From JAUXFS01 sp963772635 (GTDB lineage: Bacteria > Pseudomonadota > Alphaproteobacteria > Rhodospirillales > Defluviicoccaceae), in contig CAVYYK010000056.1 of the NCBI GenBank assembly GCA_963772635.1, forward strand, positions 1 through 64,000: a stretch of 64,000 bases of DNA, given 5' to 3'. The position numbers were made by a program, and so were the translations under genes. Numbering within the stretch: position 1 is the stretch's first letter; every line of letters starts with the position of its first letter. Of this stretch, positions 33,120 through 41,123 are shown one piece after another. Under the pieces are notes generated by a model. It ran no database searches. It was not told where the DNA came from and was given only the letters and a program-made list of their open reading frames with translations.

Positions 33120-34168
33120 TCAGCCACGGTTGAAGTGCTCCCAGCCCGACGCGTTTAAGCCACCCTCGATGACCCATCGGATGTGAGCACGTTCGCGTTG
33201 CCGACTTCCGGCTTCGAAATCGCTGATATTGTCGATGGTCGCCTTTCGCAATGTCGTCCAGGGCCTCGCGGGTGAAGAACCCTTGATGGCCGGTGACGAT
33301 GACGTTGCGAAAGGTCGAGCAGCCGGGCGAACACGTCGTCGAGCATGATCTGGCTCGAGCGATCGTGGAAGAAGATGCCTTCTTCCTCTTCGTAGACGTC
33401 GAGGCCGGCGCCACCGAGACGCCCGCTCTTCAGGGCTGCAATCAGCGCCCGGGTGTCGACCAGCGCGCCCCGGCTGGTGTTGATCACGATCGCACCCGGC
33501 TTCATCAGGCCGAGGGCTCGTTCGTCGATCAGATGATAGGTATCTGGCGTCAGCGGCGCGTGCAGACTGACGATGTCGGCTTGCGCGAGGAGTTCGTCCA
33601 GACCGACGTACTCCAGGCCCAGCGCCCGGCACGCGGCGTTCTCATGGACGTCATGGCCGAGCAGCCTGCAGCCGAACCCGTTCATGATGGTCGCGAGCAC
33701 CTGGCCGATCTTGCCGGTTCCGACGATGCCGACCGTCTTCCCGTGCAGGTCGAAGCCGAGGAGGCCGTCGAGCAGGAAGTAATCCTCGCGGGCTCTGACA
33801 TACGCCTTATGGATCTTGCGGTTCAACGCCTGAATCAGACAAACTGCGAACTCGGCGACGGAGTAGGGTGAGTAGTGACCGACCCTCATCACGGTGATGC
33901 CGACACGTTCCGCGGCCTCGAGATCGACGTTGTTGAAACCGGTGCTCCGCAGCGTCACCAGTCGGGTGCCGCCATTTGCGAGAATATCCAAAACCTGGGC
34001 ATTGAAGCCATCGTTGACGAAGCCGCAAACAGCCGGAAACCCGTGTGCCATGGGCGCCGTTTCCGCGGAGAGCCCGACGTCGGTGTACTGAAGCTCGTGC
34101 CGGGCGCCATTGACGCTCTCCATCGACTGCCGATCGTACGACCGGGCACTGAACAGCATGACTTTCAT
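33120..34168 (-). pseudogene. ldhA: D-lactate dehydrogenase (2-hydroxyacid dehydrogenase), two frame breaks
   Basis: NAD-dependent fermentative D-lactate dehydrogenase: MKVMLFSARSYDRQS, then LVTLRSTGFNNVDLEAAER, the cofactor site GKTVGIVGTGKIGQVLATI, and INTSRGALVDTRALIAAL. After DVFARL near 33310 the reading continues in another frame as NVIVTGHQGFFTREALDDIA, then shifts again near 33250 to ATIDNISDFEAG and a closing stop at 33120. All catalytic blocks (Arg, Glu, and the His in TGHQGFFT) are present once the two indels are allowed. It converts pyruvate to D-lactate. Confidence 0.8.
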
Positions 34169-34222
34169 GGTTTTCTTCCTCTGGTCCAACACGGCAATGA
34201 CGGTCGCCGTTGTTCCAAAGAT

Positions 34223-34366
34223 TCAGTCGTCGGTGTCGCGGGATGTCCAGCCGCCGTGGTCGACAATTGGGGTGCCCGGGCAGAACATGCCCTTGTCACG
34301 GCTCTCCAGGTAGCGGCATTTCGGACAGATCCTATTGATGCGAACCGGTAGATCGCACTTGAACAT
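34223..34366 (-). CDS. Small CxxC protein (zinc-ribbon-like)
   Basis: A 47-residue frame with MFKCDLPVRINRICPKCRYL and then MFCPGTPIVDHGGW. The four cysteines and closing His/Trp residues look like a compact metal site. It is too short for usual gene finders. It is encoded just upstream of ldhA on the same strand (54-base gap). I know no family name. The cysteine spacing argues against chance reading, but no strong ribosome-binding site is seen. Confidence 0.45.
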   Translation of the reverse strand: MFKCDLPVRINRICPKCRYLESRDKGMFCPGTPIVDHGGWTSRDTDD

Positions 34367-34571
34367 CTTATCGTGCGAGAGACACCGACGGGAGATCAAT
34401 TCCAGAGTGCTGCCATCCGCCTTCGAACGGTAGGGACCGCGAACGATTCCGAAAACGAGTAGGTTCGCTGGCTCACCCTGACACCTTTGTTACGTGTTGG
34501 GCGGGGGCGTGGATTAAGCATTCCCATGGCCCTACCGGAAGTTCTTGGTCCCAATTTGGGACGGCTCCCGG

Positions 34572-34604
34572 CAAAAAAACACCCAGCCGTAAGCACGGCT
34601 GGGC
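34572..34604 (-). terminator. Rho-independent terminator of the FAS1 gene
   Basis: On the minus strand CCCAGCCGT (34603-34595 read in reverse) pairs with ACGGCTGGG around a GCTT loop, a perfect 9-bp stem, followed by a T-rich tract opposite the A-run 34573-34579. It lies 27 bases after the FAS1 stop. Confidence 0.9.
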
Positions 34605-34630
34605 GTCGTCCGATCGTCCGTCGGAAAGGG

Positions 34631-35140
34631 TTAGTTGGGGATGACAACCGTGTCGATGACGTGGATCACGCCATTCGACGCCAAGATGTCCGCCCCGACG
34701 ACGTTGGCGTTGTCGACCATGACGCCGCCGTTGGTCGCGTCGACCTCGAGCATCGATCCTTGAACGGTCTTCGCCTCGGTCTTTTTGCCGGCGATGTCGC
34801 TCGACATCACCTTTCCGGGAACGACGTGGTAGGTCAGGATGGCGACGAGCTGGTCTTTGTTCTCCGGCTTGAGCAGGTTGTCGACCGTGCCCGCCGGGAG
34901 CTTGGCAAAAGCCGCGTCGGTCGGGGCGAAGACGGTGAACGGCCCTTTGCCCTTAAGGGTCTCGACCAGGCCGGCGGCCTTTACCGCCGCAACAAGCGTG
35001 GTGAACTGACCGGCAGAGACCGCCGTGTCGACAATGTCTTTTTCCGGTTGCGCGGCGCGAGACGGGTCGATCGCGACCCAACTCATTACCGCTGCGAATG
35101 CAGCTACCAACAAGAACTTCGGGGAGTAGGTTGAACGCAT
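34631..35140 (-). CDS. Secreted fasciclin (FAS1) domain protein
   Basis: A 169-residue protein with a signal peptide (LLVAAFAAVMSWVAIDPSRAA) and one FAS1 domain: TTLVAAVKAAGLVETLKGKG, then FTVFAPTDAAFAKLPAGTV, AILTYHVVPGKVMSSD and NGVIHVIDTVVIP. FAS1 proteins act outside the cytoplasm in adhesion or surface contacts. The gene stands alone, with its own terminator. A regulon-type promoter at 35175-35204 suggests control by RpoE, an unexpected target for a surface protein. Confidence 0.92.
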   Translation of the reverse strand: MRSTYSPKFLLVAAFAAVMSWVAIDPSRAAQPEKDIVDTAVSAGQFTTLVAAVKAAGLVETLKGKGPFTVFAPTDAAFAKLPAGTVDNLLKPENKDQLVAILTYHVVPGKVMSSDIAGKKTEAKTVQGSMLEVDATNGGVMVDNANVVGADILASNGVIHVIDTVVIPN

Positions 35141-35174
35141 GCTAAGCCTCCATGCTCACGGGGTTCAGATGCAC

Positions 35175-35204
35175 TCATTACGAACCGGCCTCCGTCATGG
35201 ATCA
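35175..35204 (-). promoter_or_regulatory. Putative RpoE promoter of the FAS1 gene
   Basis: Minus strand TGATCC (35204-35199), 18 bases, TAATGA (35180-35175). The -35 is perfect and the -10 keeps TAA. The start point would be about 28 bases before the ATG. Confidence 0.55.
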
Positions 35205-35304
35205 CCAGGGTCGGAGGTCAACCTGACCGGAACGAAATTGAAAACTGGAGTTCCCCCGATTTGCGGGACACCTTTGTCAAGCTCCGTGAGGAGCAGGAAG
35301 GTGT

Positions 35305-35385
35305 TTGATGATGAAAGCGCGTCGGAGTTTCATGGATGAGTTCAAGCGGGAAGCGGGTGCTCGATTGGAGACGCGTGGCCGGCCT
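35305..35385 (+). mobile_element. IS3-family OrfA remnant (N-terminal ~25 codons)
   Basis: The reading MMKARRSFMDEFKREAGARL is the start of an IS3-family OrfA (normally KARR-FSDEFKREAV-LLE). It breaks off after about 27 codons where the prolyl aminopeptidase gene ends. The bases upstream (about 35235-35290, including TTGCGGGACACCTTTGTC) look like the terminal part of such an element. Nothing else of the transposase remains, so it is a scar. Confidence 0.55.
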
Positions 35386-36355
35386 AGGGAACGAAGAACT
35401 TCATGTCCTCGGTCGCGCCGACCAACGCGGTGCGGATGCCGGGCTCCATCGCCGAATGGCCGGCGTCGGGAACGACCACGAACTTGGCGTCGCGCCACGC
35501 CCGGGCGAGGGCGTCGGCGGTGGCGATCGGGCAGACCATGTCGTACCGGCCCTGGACGATCACCCCGGGGATGCCGGCCAGCCGGTCGGCCCGGTCGAGC
35601 AGCGCGCCGTCGGCGACGAACACGTCGTGGGTGAAGTAGTGGGCCTCGATGCGGGCTAGGGCCAGCGCCGAGATGCCGCCGCCACTGATCGACATCTCGG
35701 CGGCGTCGGGCCGCGGGATCAGATTGGAGCATACGGTTTCGTAACGGCTCCACGCCACCGCGGCGGGCTGGTGGACCAGCGGGTCGGGATGGTTGAGACG
35801 CCGCGAGTAGCCGGCCAGCAGGTCTTCGTGCTCGCTCTCCGGCAGGAATTCGCGAAACGCCCGCCAAGCTTCCGGAAAGAACGTGCCCATGCCGTAGAGG
35901 AACCAGTCGACCTCGCGTCGGGTGCCGAGGAAGATGCCGCGGAGGATCAGGCCGGTGCATCGTTCGGGACGGCGGGTGGCGTAGGCGAGGGCGAGGGTCG
36001 ATCCCCAGGAGCCGCCGAACAGCATCCACCGCTCGATTCCCAGGTGGCGGCGCAGCCTTTCCATGTCGTCGAGGAGATGGTCGGTGGTGTTGTCGACGAT
36101 GTCGGCATGGGGTTTGGAACGGCCGCAGCCGCGCTGGTCGAAGACGATGATCCGGTAGTGCCGGGGATCGAAGAACCGCCGGTGCGCAGCGGCGGCGCCG
36201 GCGCCCGGGCCGCCGTGGAGGAACACCACCGGCGCCCCGTCGGGGTTGCCCGACTGCTCCCAGTACATGGTATGCCGTTGGTCGAGAGCCAACGCTCCCC
36301 GTTCGTAGGGCTCGATCTCGGGGAACAGATTGTTGCGGGAGTATCGGACATCCAT
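35384..36355 (-). CDS. pip: Prolyl aminopeptidase (proline iminopeptidase)
   Basis: Serine peptidase of the alpha/beta-hydrolase fold (S33), 323 residues, removing N-terminal proline. Oxyanion motif VVFLHGGPGAGAAAAHRRFF, DQRGCGRSKPHADIVDNTT, nucleophile in LFGGSWGSTLALAYA, the DMVCPIATADAL acid region and the catalytic His in PDAGHSAMEP are all present. It is cytoplasmic, without a signal peptide. The length is typical. The gene is intact and stands alone; an IS3 scar abuts its 3' end. Confidence 0.94.
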   Translation of the reverse strand: MDVRYSRNNLFPEIEPYERGALALDQRHTMYWEQSGNPDGAPVVFLHGGPGAGAAAAHRRFFDPRHYRIIVFDQRGCGRSKPHADIVDNTTDHLLDDMERLRRHLGIERWMLFGGSWGSTLALAYATRRPERCTGLILRGIFLGTRREVDWFLYGMGTFFPEAWRAFREFLPESEHEDLLAGYSRRLNHPDPLVHQPAAVAWSRYETVCSNLIPRPDAAEMSISGGGISALALARIEAHYFTHDVFVADGALLDRADRLAGIPGVIVQGRYDMVCPIATADALARAWRDAKFVVVPDAGHSAMEPGIRTALVGATEDMKFFVP

Positions 36356-36556
36356 GATCGGATTTCAGTGCCTCGCCTGTTCGTTACCGTTCCGCGACTA
36401 TTCCGCCATTATATGAATATTGAAGCAGCCGGAAAGATCCTTGTCGCGCCTTCCGCGGTCGTCCGGCGAACTTTCGCCGGGCACCGGGGCCGCGCGGGGC
36501 TGTTTTTCGCTATTGCCGGTGGACGGATGGGCGGCGTTTCGCCATTGTTGACAGCC

Positions 36557-37351
36557 ATGCGCCGTGTAACCGTCGTTCTCCTCATGCTTGCCCTTTGCCC
36601 GCCGGCAGTCTCCGCCGCCGACCTCGAGCGGGGCGAAACCGTCACCGTCGTCGAAGTTCTCGATGGCGACACGGTCGTCCTCGACCGTGAACTCGGCCGG
36701 TCCGATCAGGTGCGCCTGGTCGGCATCGAGGCGCCCAAACCGCCCCTTGGCCGGTCGCCCTCCCGGCCTTGGCCGCCGGCCGACGCGGCGAAGGCGACAC
36801 TGGAGCAATTGGTCGCGGGCAAGCAGGTGACGCTGTTCTACGATGACGCGCGCATCGATCGCTACGGCCGGCTGCGCGCCCACCTGTATCGGGACGACGG
36901 CCTCTGGGTTCAGGGCGAGATGGTACGCCGTGGCATGGCCCGGGTTCACACCTACCCCGACAACCGCGCCCTTGCCGCCGAGATGCTGGTGCTCGAGCGC
37001 GAGGCGCGCGCCGCCCGCCGTGGCCTGTGGCGCGACCCGTTCTACCTCGTCCGAACCCCGGAACAGGCCGCGGACCACGTCGACAGCTTTCAGATCGTCG
37101 AGGGCCGGGTGCTGAACACCGCGCGGGTCAAGAGCCGCGTCTACCTGAACTTCGGCGACGACTGGCGCACCGATTTCACCGTCAGCCTGCCGACCAAGCT
37201 GCTGCCCGCGTTCGACGAGGCCGGCATCGACCCCCTCGCCCTGAAGGGCAAGGTGATCCGCGTGCGCGGCTGGCTCACCGAGTACAACGGCCCGATGATC
37301 GACCTCACCCACCCCGAGCAGATCGAGGTCGTCGGCGAGCCCTGGCCTTAG
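36557..37351 (+). CDS. Secreted thermonuclease (SNase) family protein
   Basis: A 264-residue protein with a signal peptide (VTVVLLMLALCPPAVSAA) and an SNase domain: VTVVEVLDGDTVVLDRE, QVRLVGIEAP, then YDDARIDRYGRLRAHLY and MVRRGMARVHTYPDNR. The calcium-binding Asp and the catalytic Arg/Glu region are recognisable, though the region between the two catalytic Arg motifs is a little divergent. An additional ~80-residue C-terminal domain (VEGRVLNTARVKSRVYLNFG) follows. An ATG ten codons upstream is an alternative start. It probably degrades nucleic acids in the periplasm or outside. Confidence 0.88.
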   Translation: MRRVTVVLLMLALCPPAVSAADLERGETVTVVEVLDGDTVVLDRELGRSDQVRLVGIEAPKPPLGRSPSRPWPPADAAKATLEQLVAGKQVTLFYDDARIDRYGRLRAHLYRDDGLWVQGEMVRRGMARVHTYPDNRALAAEMLVLEREARAARRGLWRDPFYLVRTPEQAADHVDSFQIVEGRVLNTARVKSRVYLNFGDDWRTDFTVSLPTKLLPAFDEAGIDPLALKGKVIRVRGWLTEYNGPMIDLTHPEQIEVVGEPWP

Positions 37352-37381
37352 GGTTGGGTATTTGCTCGATATTCCCTCAGC

Positions 37382-37450
37382 GCCGGGCGCGGACGTCCGT
37401 CCGCTTGGCTCTCCTCACTGCGCTCCGGGCGCGCACTTGCGCTTGCCGGC
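37382..37450 (+). repeat. GC-rich dispersed repeat, copy 1
   Basis: Starts GCCGGGCGCGGACGTCCGTC and ends GCGCACTTGCGCTTGCCGGC. Shares its core with copies at 37477, 37834 and 41374. The beginning contains the palindrome GGACGTCC. It lacks the terminal hairpin present in copies 3 and 4. Confidence 0.8.
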
Positions 37451-37476
37451 GACCCGCCGAAGGGAGTTTCCGGCCC

Positions 37477-37541
37477 GCCGGGCACGGACGTCCCCTTGCT
37501 CTCCTCGCTGGCTCCGGGCGCGCACTTGCGCTCCCGGCGAG
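37477..37541 (+). repeat. GC-rich dispersed repeat, copy 2 (diverged)
   Basis: Starts GCCGGGCACGGACGTCC, loses a few bases in the middle and ends GCACTTGCGCTCCCGGCG. Same orientation as the other copies. It ends about nine bases before the first short GTCTACTTTT repeat. Confidence 0.75.
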
Positions 37542-37549
37542 TGCCGAAA

Positions 37550-37806
37550 TGTCTACTTTTTGCCTACTTTCGCGGCGGTTTTGCCTACTTTCGTTACGCC
37601 CCCGTGGCGGTCAAGCCGTTGATATCAAACAAAACCCTGGCGCGCCCAATGTGAAAAGTATGTAAAAGTAGACAAAAGTAGACATCTTTTCGGCTAAGTC
37701 CTTGATTTTCCTAGACCGGCCTTTTCGAGTAGGTATGCAAAAGTAGACATGAATTTGGTATACTGCATTGATTTAACTGGTGAAATTGCCGAAACAAAAG
37801 TAGACA
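37550..37806. repeat. Cluster of AAAAGTAGACA short repeats in both orientations
   Basis: Five exact copies of the 11-base word: 37664-37674, 37674-37684, 37739-37749 and 37796-37806 on the plus strand, and 37550-37560 on the minus strand. Two variants (minus-strand CGAAAGTAGGC) lie at 37562-37572 and 37583-37593. So minus-strand copies are on the left and plus-strand copies on the right, around a centre near 37630. Such arrangements are seen at transposon ends with multiple transposase sites or at iteron-type protein-binding regions. No transposase or replication gene is next to it. Confidence 0.7.
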
Positions 37807-37833
37807 TTTTCTCGCTTTCGCTGCCCCTCAAAC

Positions 37834-37935
37834 GCCGGGCGGGGACATCCGTCCCCTTGGCTCTCCTCGCTGCGCTGCGGGCGCGCACTTGCGCTTGCCA
37901 GCATGCCGAAGAAGACCTCTTCATCGGCATGCTGG
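37834..37935 (+). repeat. GC-rich dispersed repeat, copy 3 with terminal hairpin
   Basis: Same core as copy 1, followed by a hairpin: CCAGCATGCCGA (37898-37909) pairs perfectly with TCGGCATGCTGG (37924-37935). The hairpin is the right boundary of the repeat. The loop carries GAAGACC...TTCA. Confidence 0.8.
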
Positions 37936-37943
37936 TACCCCGA

Positions 37944-38460
37944 TCCCCCATATCTGATCCCTGTCATCTGACATCTGTCCTCTGACACGCGCCCCCCTCC
38001 CGTCGCCCCGAATTGAACTTAAAGGTGAACATATACCTTTGGGAACGGGAATTCAAGGAAAAATATCCTTTTACACGCTGCCCGGGTGGGCAGTCGGTGC
38101 CGATCGCGGGTCTGCTCTCCACCAGTCTTCGTCGGCACTACCTTCGGCTACGGACCACCTTTCGGCTCGGCGCTTTCCCCGAAACCGCCTCGCATTCTCA
38201 AAAACCAACGTCCGCCGCCGTGCGCCACAGCCAACCCCCATATCTGATCCCTGATCCCTGGCATCTGATCTCTGACAGACACACCTCTCCCATCGCTTCC
38301 AAAAGGAACTTAAAGTGAACATATACTGCGGAGGGTGGAGAGTCAAGGAATAATATCCTTCACTCGCTGCCCTGGCGGACGGACGGCGCCATTCGGTGGT
38401 CAGCTTTCACCCAGATTTCGTCGGCTCTACCTTCGGCTGCGGACCGGCTTTCGGCATGCT
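37944..38460 (+). repeat. Two-copy tandem repeat with period of about 290 bases
   Basis: Copy A begins near 37944 and copy B near 38234; both start with CCCCCATATCTGATCCCTG. Shared landmarks are GAACTTAAAG-GTGAACATATAC (about 38012 and 38308), TCAAGGAA-AATATCCTT (about 38052 and 38343) and TTCGTCGGC-CTACCTTCGGCT (38128 and 38417). Identity looks around 70-75% with small indels. No reading frame is shared between the copies, so the duplicated unit is probably non-coding. Confidence 0.7.
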
Positions 38461-38648
38461 GCCGACCGTCACTCATAAATCGTAGCCGACTAAGGCCGGG
38501 TTGGGTTATCGTTGGTCGCGCGAGTCCGCTATCGTAGAATGCTGACGAACTTGGATCGGGGTCGCATCGACGCGATTAGCCAACAGCGGACGCAGCCTCA
38601 TCGTCCCCGGCTTGAACGCAACCGCATTTTTCCTTAAGCGTTTACCGC

Positions 38649-39333
38649 ATGACCGCACCCACCACAGACCCTTTAACAATCGCCTATATCTCCGGTGGCA
38701 TGGCGCTTGGGGGGCGTGGTGATAGGTGGTGTCATCAACTTCTTGCTCAGTAGGCAACGGGCTAAGGAGGAGAGGAAAGCGCTTGAGATACGCTTGGCAC
38801 ACGAGCGGGAGACGTTTGAGAAGCGCTTAGCACACCGAGGAAAGAGACAGGGATGTAAGGCTTAAGCTTGAGGGCATTGAGCGAGCATACAAGTTACTGG
38901 CTGACCTTTATGAAAAAATACGTCTATCACATCAGCTGATAAAGTGGAAAGTTAAAAGAAAAGATTTGGAGGAAACTCTATAGGAGACTGGATAAGTTGT
39001 ACAAATCCTTTAATTATTGAGCTGAAGTCTGTTTCAGAGATGTACGCGCCTCAAATAAGTAACTACATTGACGATATAATTACTATATTCACAAATATTA
39101 TTAGTGCACTATATGATTATAAAAATGAAATATATACTCTCAAAATCTCATTAGGCGCTCCAAAATTTGATAAGTCCCTAGATTCAGCGGATTTAAAGGT
39201 AGAAGTGGCACACTTTTATGAAACATATAACACCATGACAACGTTTATGTATCAGAACATTCGAGAAGCCCGTATAAAACTAAGCGATATAGTCGATAGA
39301 ACAACGCTTATTACTGCCCTTTGCACAGCCTGA
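38649..39333 (+). pseudogene. AT-rich hypothetical membrane/coiled-coil protein, paralogue 1, broken
   Basis: The reading starts at ATG 38649 with a hydrophobic helix (TIAYISGGMALG, continued one frame over as GVVIGGVINFLLSRQ). A charged helix follows (AKEERKALEIRLAHERETF), then in a third frame DVRLKLEGIERAYKLLADLY, and finally the long frame from 39040 (ISNYIDDIITIFTNIISALY). At least three frame breaks are needed. The order is membrane anchor, coiled coil, helical domain, the same plan as the next gene. GC content is far below the flanks, so the DNA is probably acquired. I do not recognise the family. Confidence 0.5.
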
Positions 39334-39367
39334 AACACCAGACCAACCCGATAGCTAAGACCTACAT

Positions 39368-39967
39368 ATGGATCAACAGCTTTTCACCCTTCTCATTGCT
39401 GCTTTAACCGCTGTTGCGACATTGGGAGGGGCTTACCTTAATCACAGGTGGCGAACGAAGCATGAGGAAAAGGTAGCAAGTGTAAGACTTAAGCTTGAGA
39501 AGATAGAGAAGGCTTTTAATTTATTAAATTCGTACAACGAAGCAGTCATAATTGTTGCAGGGGGATGACGGTCAAAAGAGCGGCGAATGGATGTTTATAT
39601 TTCTTTTCATGAAAATGAAATCGGATTAATTTCTCAATTGGATTTGATTTGCTCCCTATATATAAATGAAATAACTCAAAATGTTAAAAATTTAGCGGAT
39701 TGTGGCATGCGGTTGAGGCAATATATGCTAGTATCCATTAAACATAATGACAATTCGTTATACGAGCATTACGAGAAAATAAATAAGGTTATTGTGAACG
39801 ATATTGGAGCTATTACTACAGAAACTAAGAATTCTCTAATATCAATTGTTAAACAACAAGACTTGCTCTCTCAACCTTCCAACAAATGGCATAGCGTTTT
39901 AGCAAGGGCTTACGAAGCGATCAAAGGCGCTTATGAAGCGATCAAAAAGCGCTTACATCATAGCTAG
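39368..39967 (+). CDS. AT-rich hypothetical membrane/coiled-coil protein, paralogue 2, with in-frame stop
   Basis: Starts MDQQLFTLLIAALTAVATLG (one membrane helix), then WRTKHEEKVASVRLKLEKIE, like the VRLKLEGIERAYKLL segment of paralogue 1, then a TGA at 39566-39568. The same frame continues at once to 39967 with HENEIGLISQLDLICSLYIN and ends in a repeated KGAYEAIKK motif. So either the stop is a point mutation or two indels cancel out, or two small proteins (66 and 126 residues) are made. The family is unknown. The shared plan with paralogue 1 is visible in sequence; any function is not. Confidence 0.5.
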
Positions 39968-40400
39968 TGTACCCACCCCTAACACACTGCCCCTAACTCC
40001 CTGGAAAACATATACCTGTTGACAAGTCGATGCTGGCGGCGGCGAACCCGTGATGGTGTGGTGCCAACATCTATTGTGGGTCACGAACCGCCGTACCCGC
40101 TCCTCATGAGACCTTCCGCTATCCTATCCAGAAGCCGCCATCGGGCAAGCGTGCCGTGAAGCTGTCAGCCAAATCCGCCCTTGGCAGATCCTTCCCCTGC
40201 CGGCCCACGGCAAGCCACGGCAGCAACACCACCAGCAACGGAAATCACCTGCCATGCCCCATGTGAGTGCCCGCCGCGCGTCCAGTCGCGGCGGCGTTAT
40301 CACGCGGCGTAGCGGGAAATTCCACTTCCGCGTGGCAGCTAACGGCGTCCTCGGCCTGTCCGTAGACCCTCCGGGCGACCAAACGGGCGGGCAACCGGGT
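39968..40400. other. Gap between the AT-rich pair and the VapBC pair
   Basis: No gene is supported. Composition returns to high GC near 40030. The start holds GGAAAACATATACCTGTTGA, reminiscent of the GAACATATAC words in the two-copy repeat at 37.9-38.5 kb. A frame opens at 40254 but runs as antisense of the toxin gene. Confidence 0.5.
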
Positions 40401-40796
40401 TCAACCGCATCGGTCGAGAAACTGGCGCGGAGTGAGGATGGCGACGGTGCCGCAGAGGACTTGGGGGAAGTGGCGGAGGTTGCCGGTGACCAGCGCTTGC
40501 GCGCCGGCGACGACGGCGGTGACGAGATAGATCTCGTCGTCGGGATCGGGGAGGCCGAACGGGGGGTGGTCCGGCTCGACGACGATCGCCACGCGTTCGA
40601 GCAGATCCGTCACCGTATCCATGGTTTCGCGGTAGGGGCGGTGCTTTGGACGCCGTCCGACCTCCCGGTACTCGGCGACGATGGGTGGGGAGAGCACGAT
40701 CTCGTGGTCCGCGACCGCCCGGACGAGAACGGTGCGGCAGACCCCCGGCGTCCGCGCCGCCGCGACGACGACGTTGCAGTCGATGACGATCCGCAA
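40401..40796 (-). CDS. PIN-domain toxin (VapC-like, COG1569)
   Basis: A 131-residue PIN-domain RNase, toxin of a type II system. The first metal-binding Asp is in MRIVIDCNVVVAAA, further acidic residues are in LSPPIVAEYREVGRRPK and LPDPDDEIYLVTAVVAGA, and GNLRHFPQV follows, matching the putative toxin-component PIN family. It is encoded 3 bases after its antitoxin gene on the same strand. The pair lies beside the AT-rich island, a usual setting for such systems. Confidence 0.85.
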   Translation of the reverse strand: MRIVIDCNVVVAAARTPGVCRTVLVRAVADHEIVLSPPIVAEYREVGRRPKHRPYRETMDTVTDLLERVAIVVEPDHPPFGLPDPDDEIYLVTAVVAGAQALVTGNLRHFPQVLCGTVAILTPRQFLDRCG

Positions 40797-40799
40797 GGA

Positions 40800-41123
40800 T
40801 CACGACCGGTGGGGGGATGGGGACCGGGAAGGTTTGCTTGGTCGCTTGCGGGCGGCGCGAGTCTGGGCGACGTCGGCGACGGATGAGCGGAGGATCTCGT
40901 TCTCGGACCTGCCCCGGTCCGCGGGGGCGGGCGCGGCACCGTCGAGAACGGCGGCCAGTTCGCCGGCCACGGCGGCGCGGTCGACCACCGCCTTCGGCCG
41001 CAACAGGATCCCGTCACCCACGACCGTCGCCTCGAGCAGATCGCCCTCGTGAATGGCTACCGTTTCGCGGAGCTTGGACGGCAGCGTGACCTGAAACTTC
41101 GATTTGACGGTGACCAGGGGCAT
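40800..41123 (-). CDS. AbrB/MazE/SpoVT-type antitoxin
   Basis: A 107-residue protein with an N-terminal swapped-hairpin AbrB DNA-binding domain (VTVKSKFQVTLPSKLRE, then EGDLLEATVVGDGILLRPK) and a long basic, proline-rich tail that probably binds the toxin. It is first in the operon, as expected for an antitoxin. Such proteins repress their own promoter; the AT-rich stretch 41124-41175 upstream holds imperfect repeats of GAAAGTyGTGAAGTTAGAAAGT type that may be the operator. Confidence 0.8.
   Translation of the reverse strand: MPLVTVKSKFQVTLPSKLRETVAIHEGDLLEATVVGDGILLRPKAVVDRAAVAGELAAVLDGAAPAPADRGRSENEILRSSVADVAQTRAARKRPSKPSRSPSPHRS

Larger units (their letters stand above)
37352..38648. other. 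Gene-free, repeat-rich region
   Basis: About 1.3 kb without any protein reading that matches a family. It contains three copies of a GC-rich repeat, a cluster of short AAAAGTAGACA repeats and a two-copy ~290-base repeat, each listed separately. Composition alternates between very GC-rich and AT-rich blocks. Open frames here simply read through the repeats. Confidence 0.7.

Noticed and set aside
34369..34398. TGATCT upstream of the small CxxC gene
   Set aside because: The hexamer 18 bases downstream is ACGATA, which does not fit the -10 pattern.
37382..38460. CRISPR array
   Set aside because: The repeats differ in length and spacing, there are no regular unique spacers and no cas genes.
40254..40886. 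210-codon plus-strand frame over the VapBC pair
   Set aside because: It is antisense to the PIN toxin and antitoxin, whose motifs are clear on the minus strand; a GC-rich shadow.
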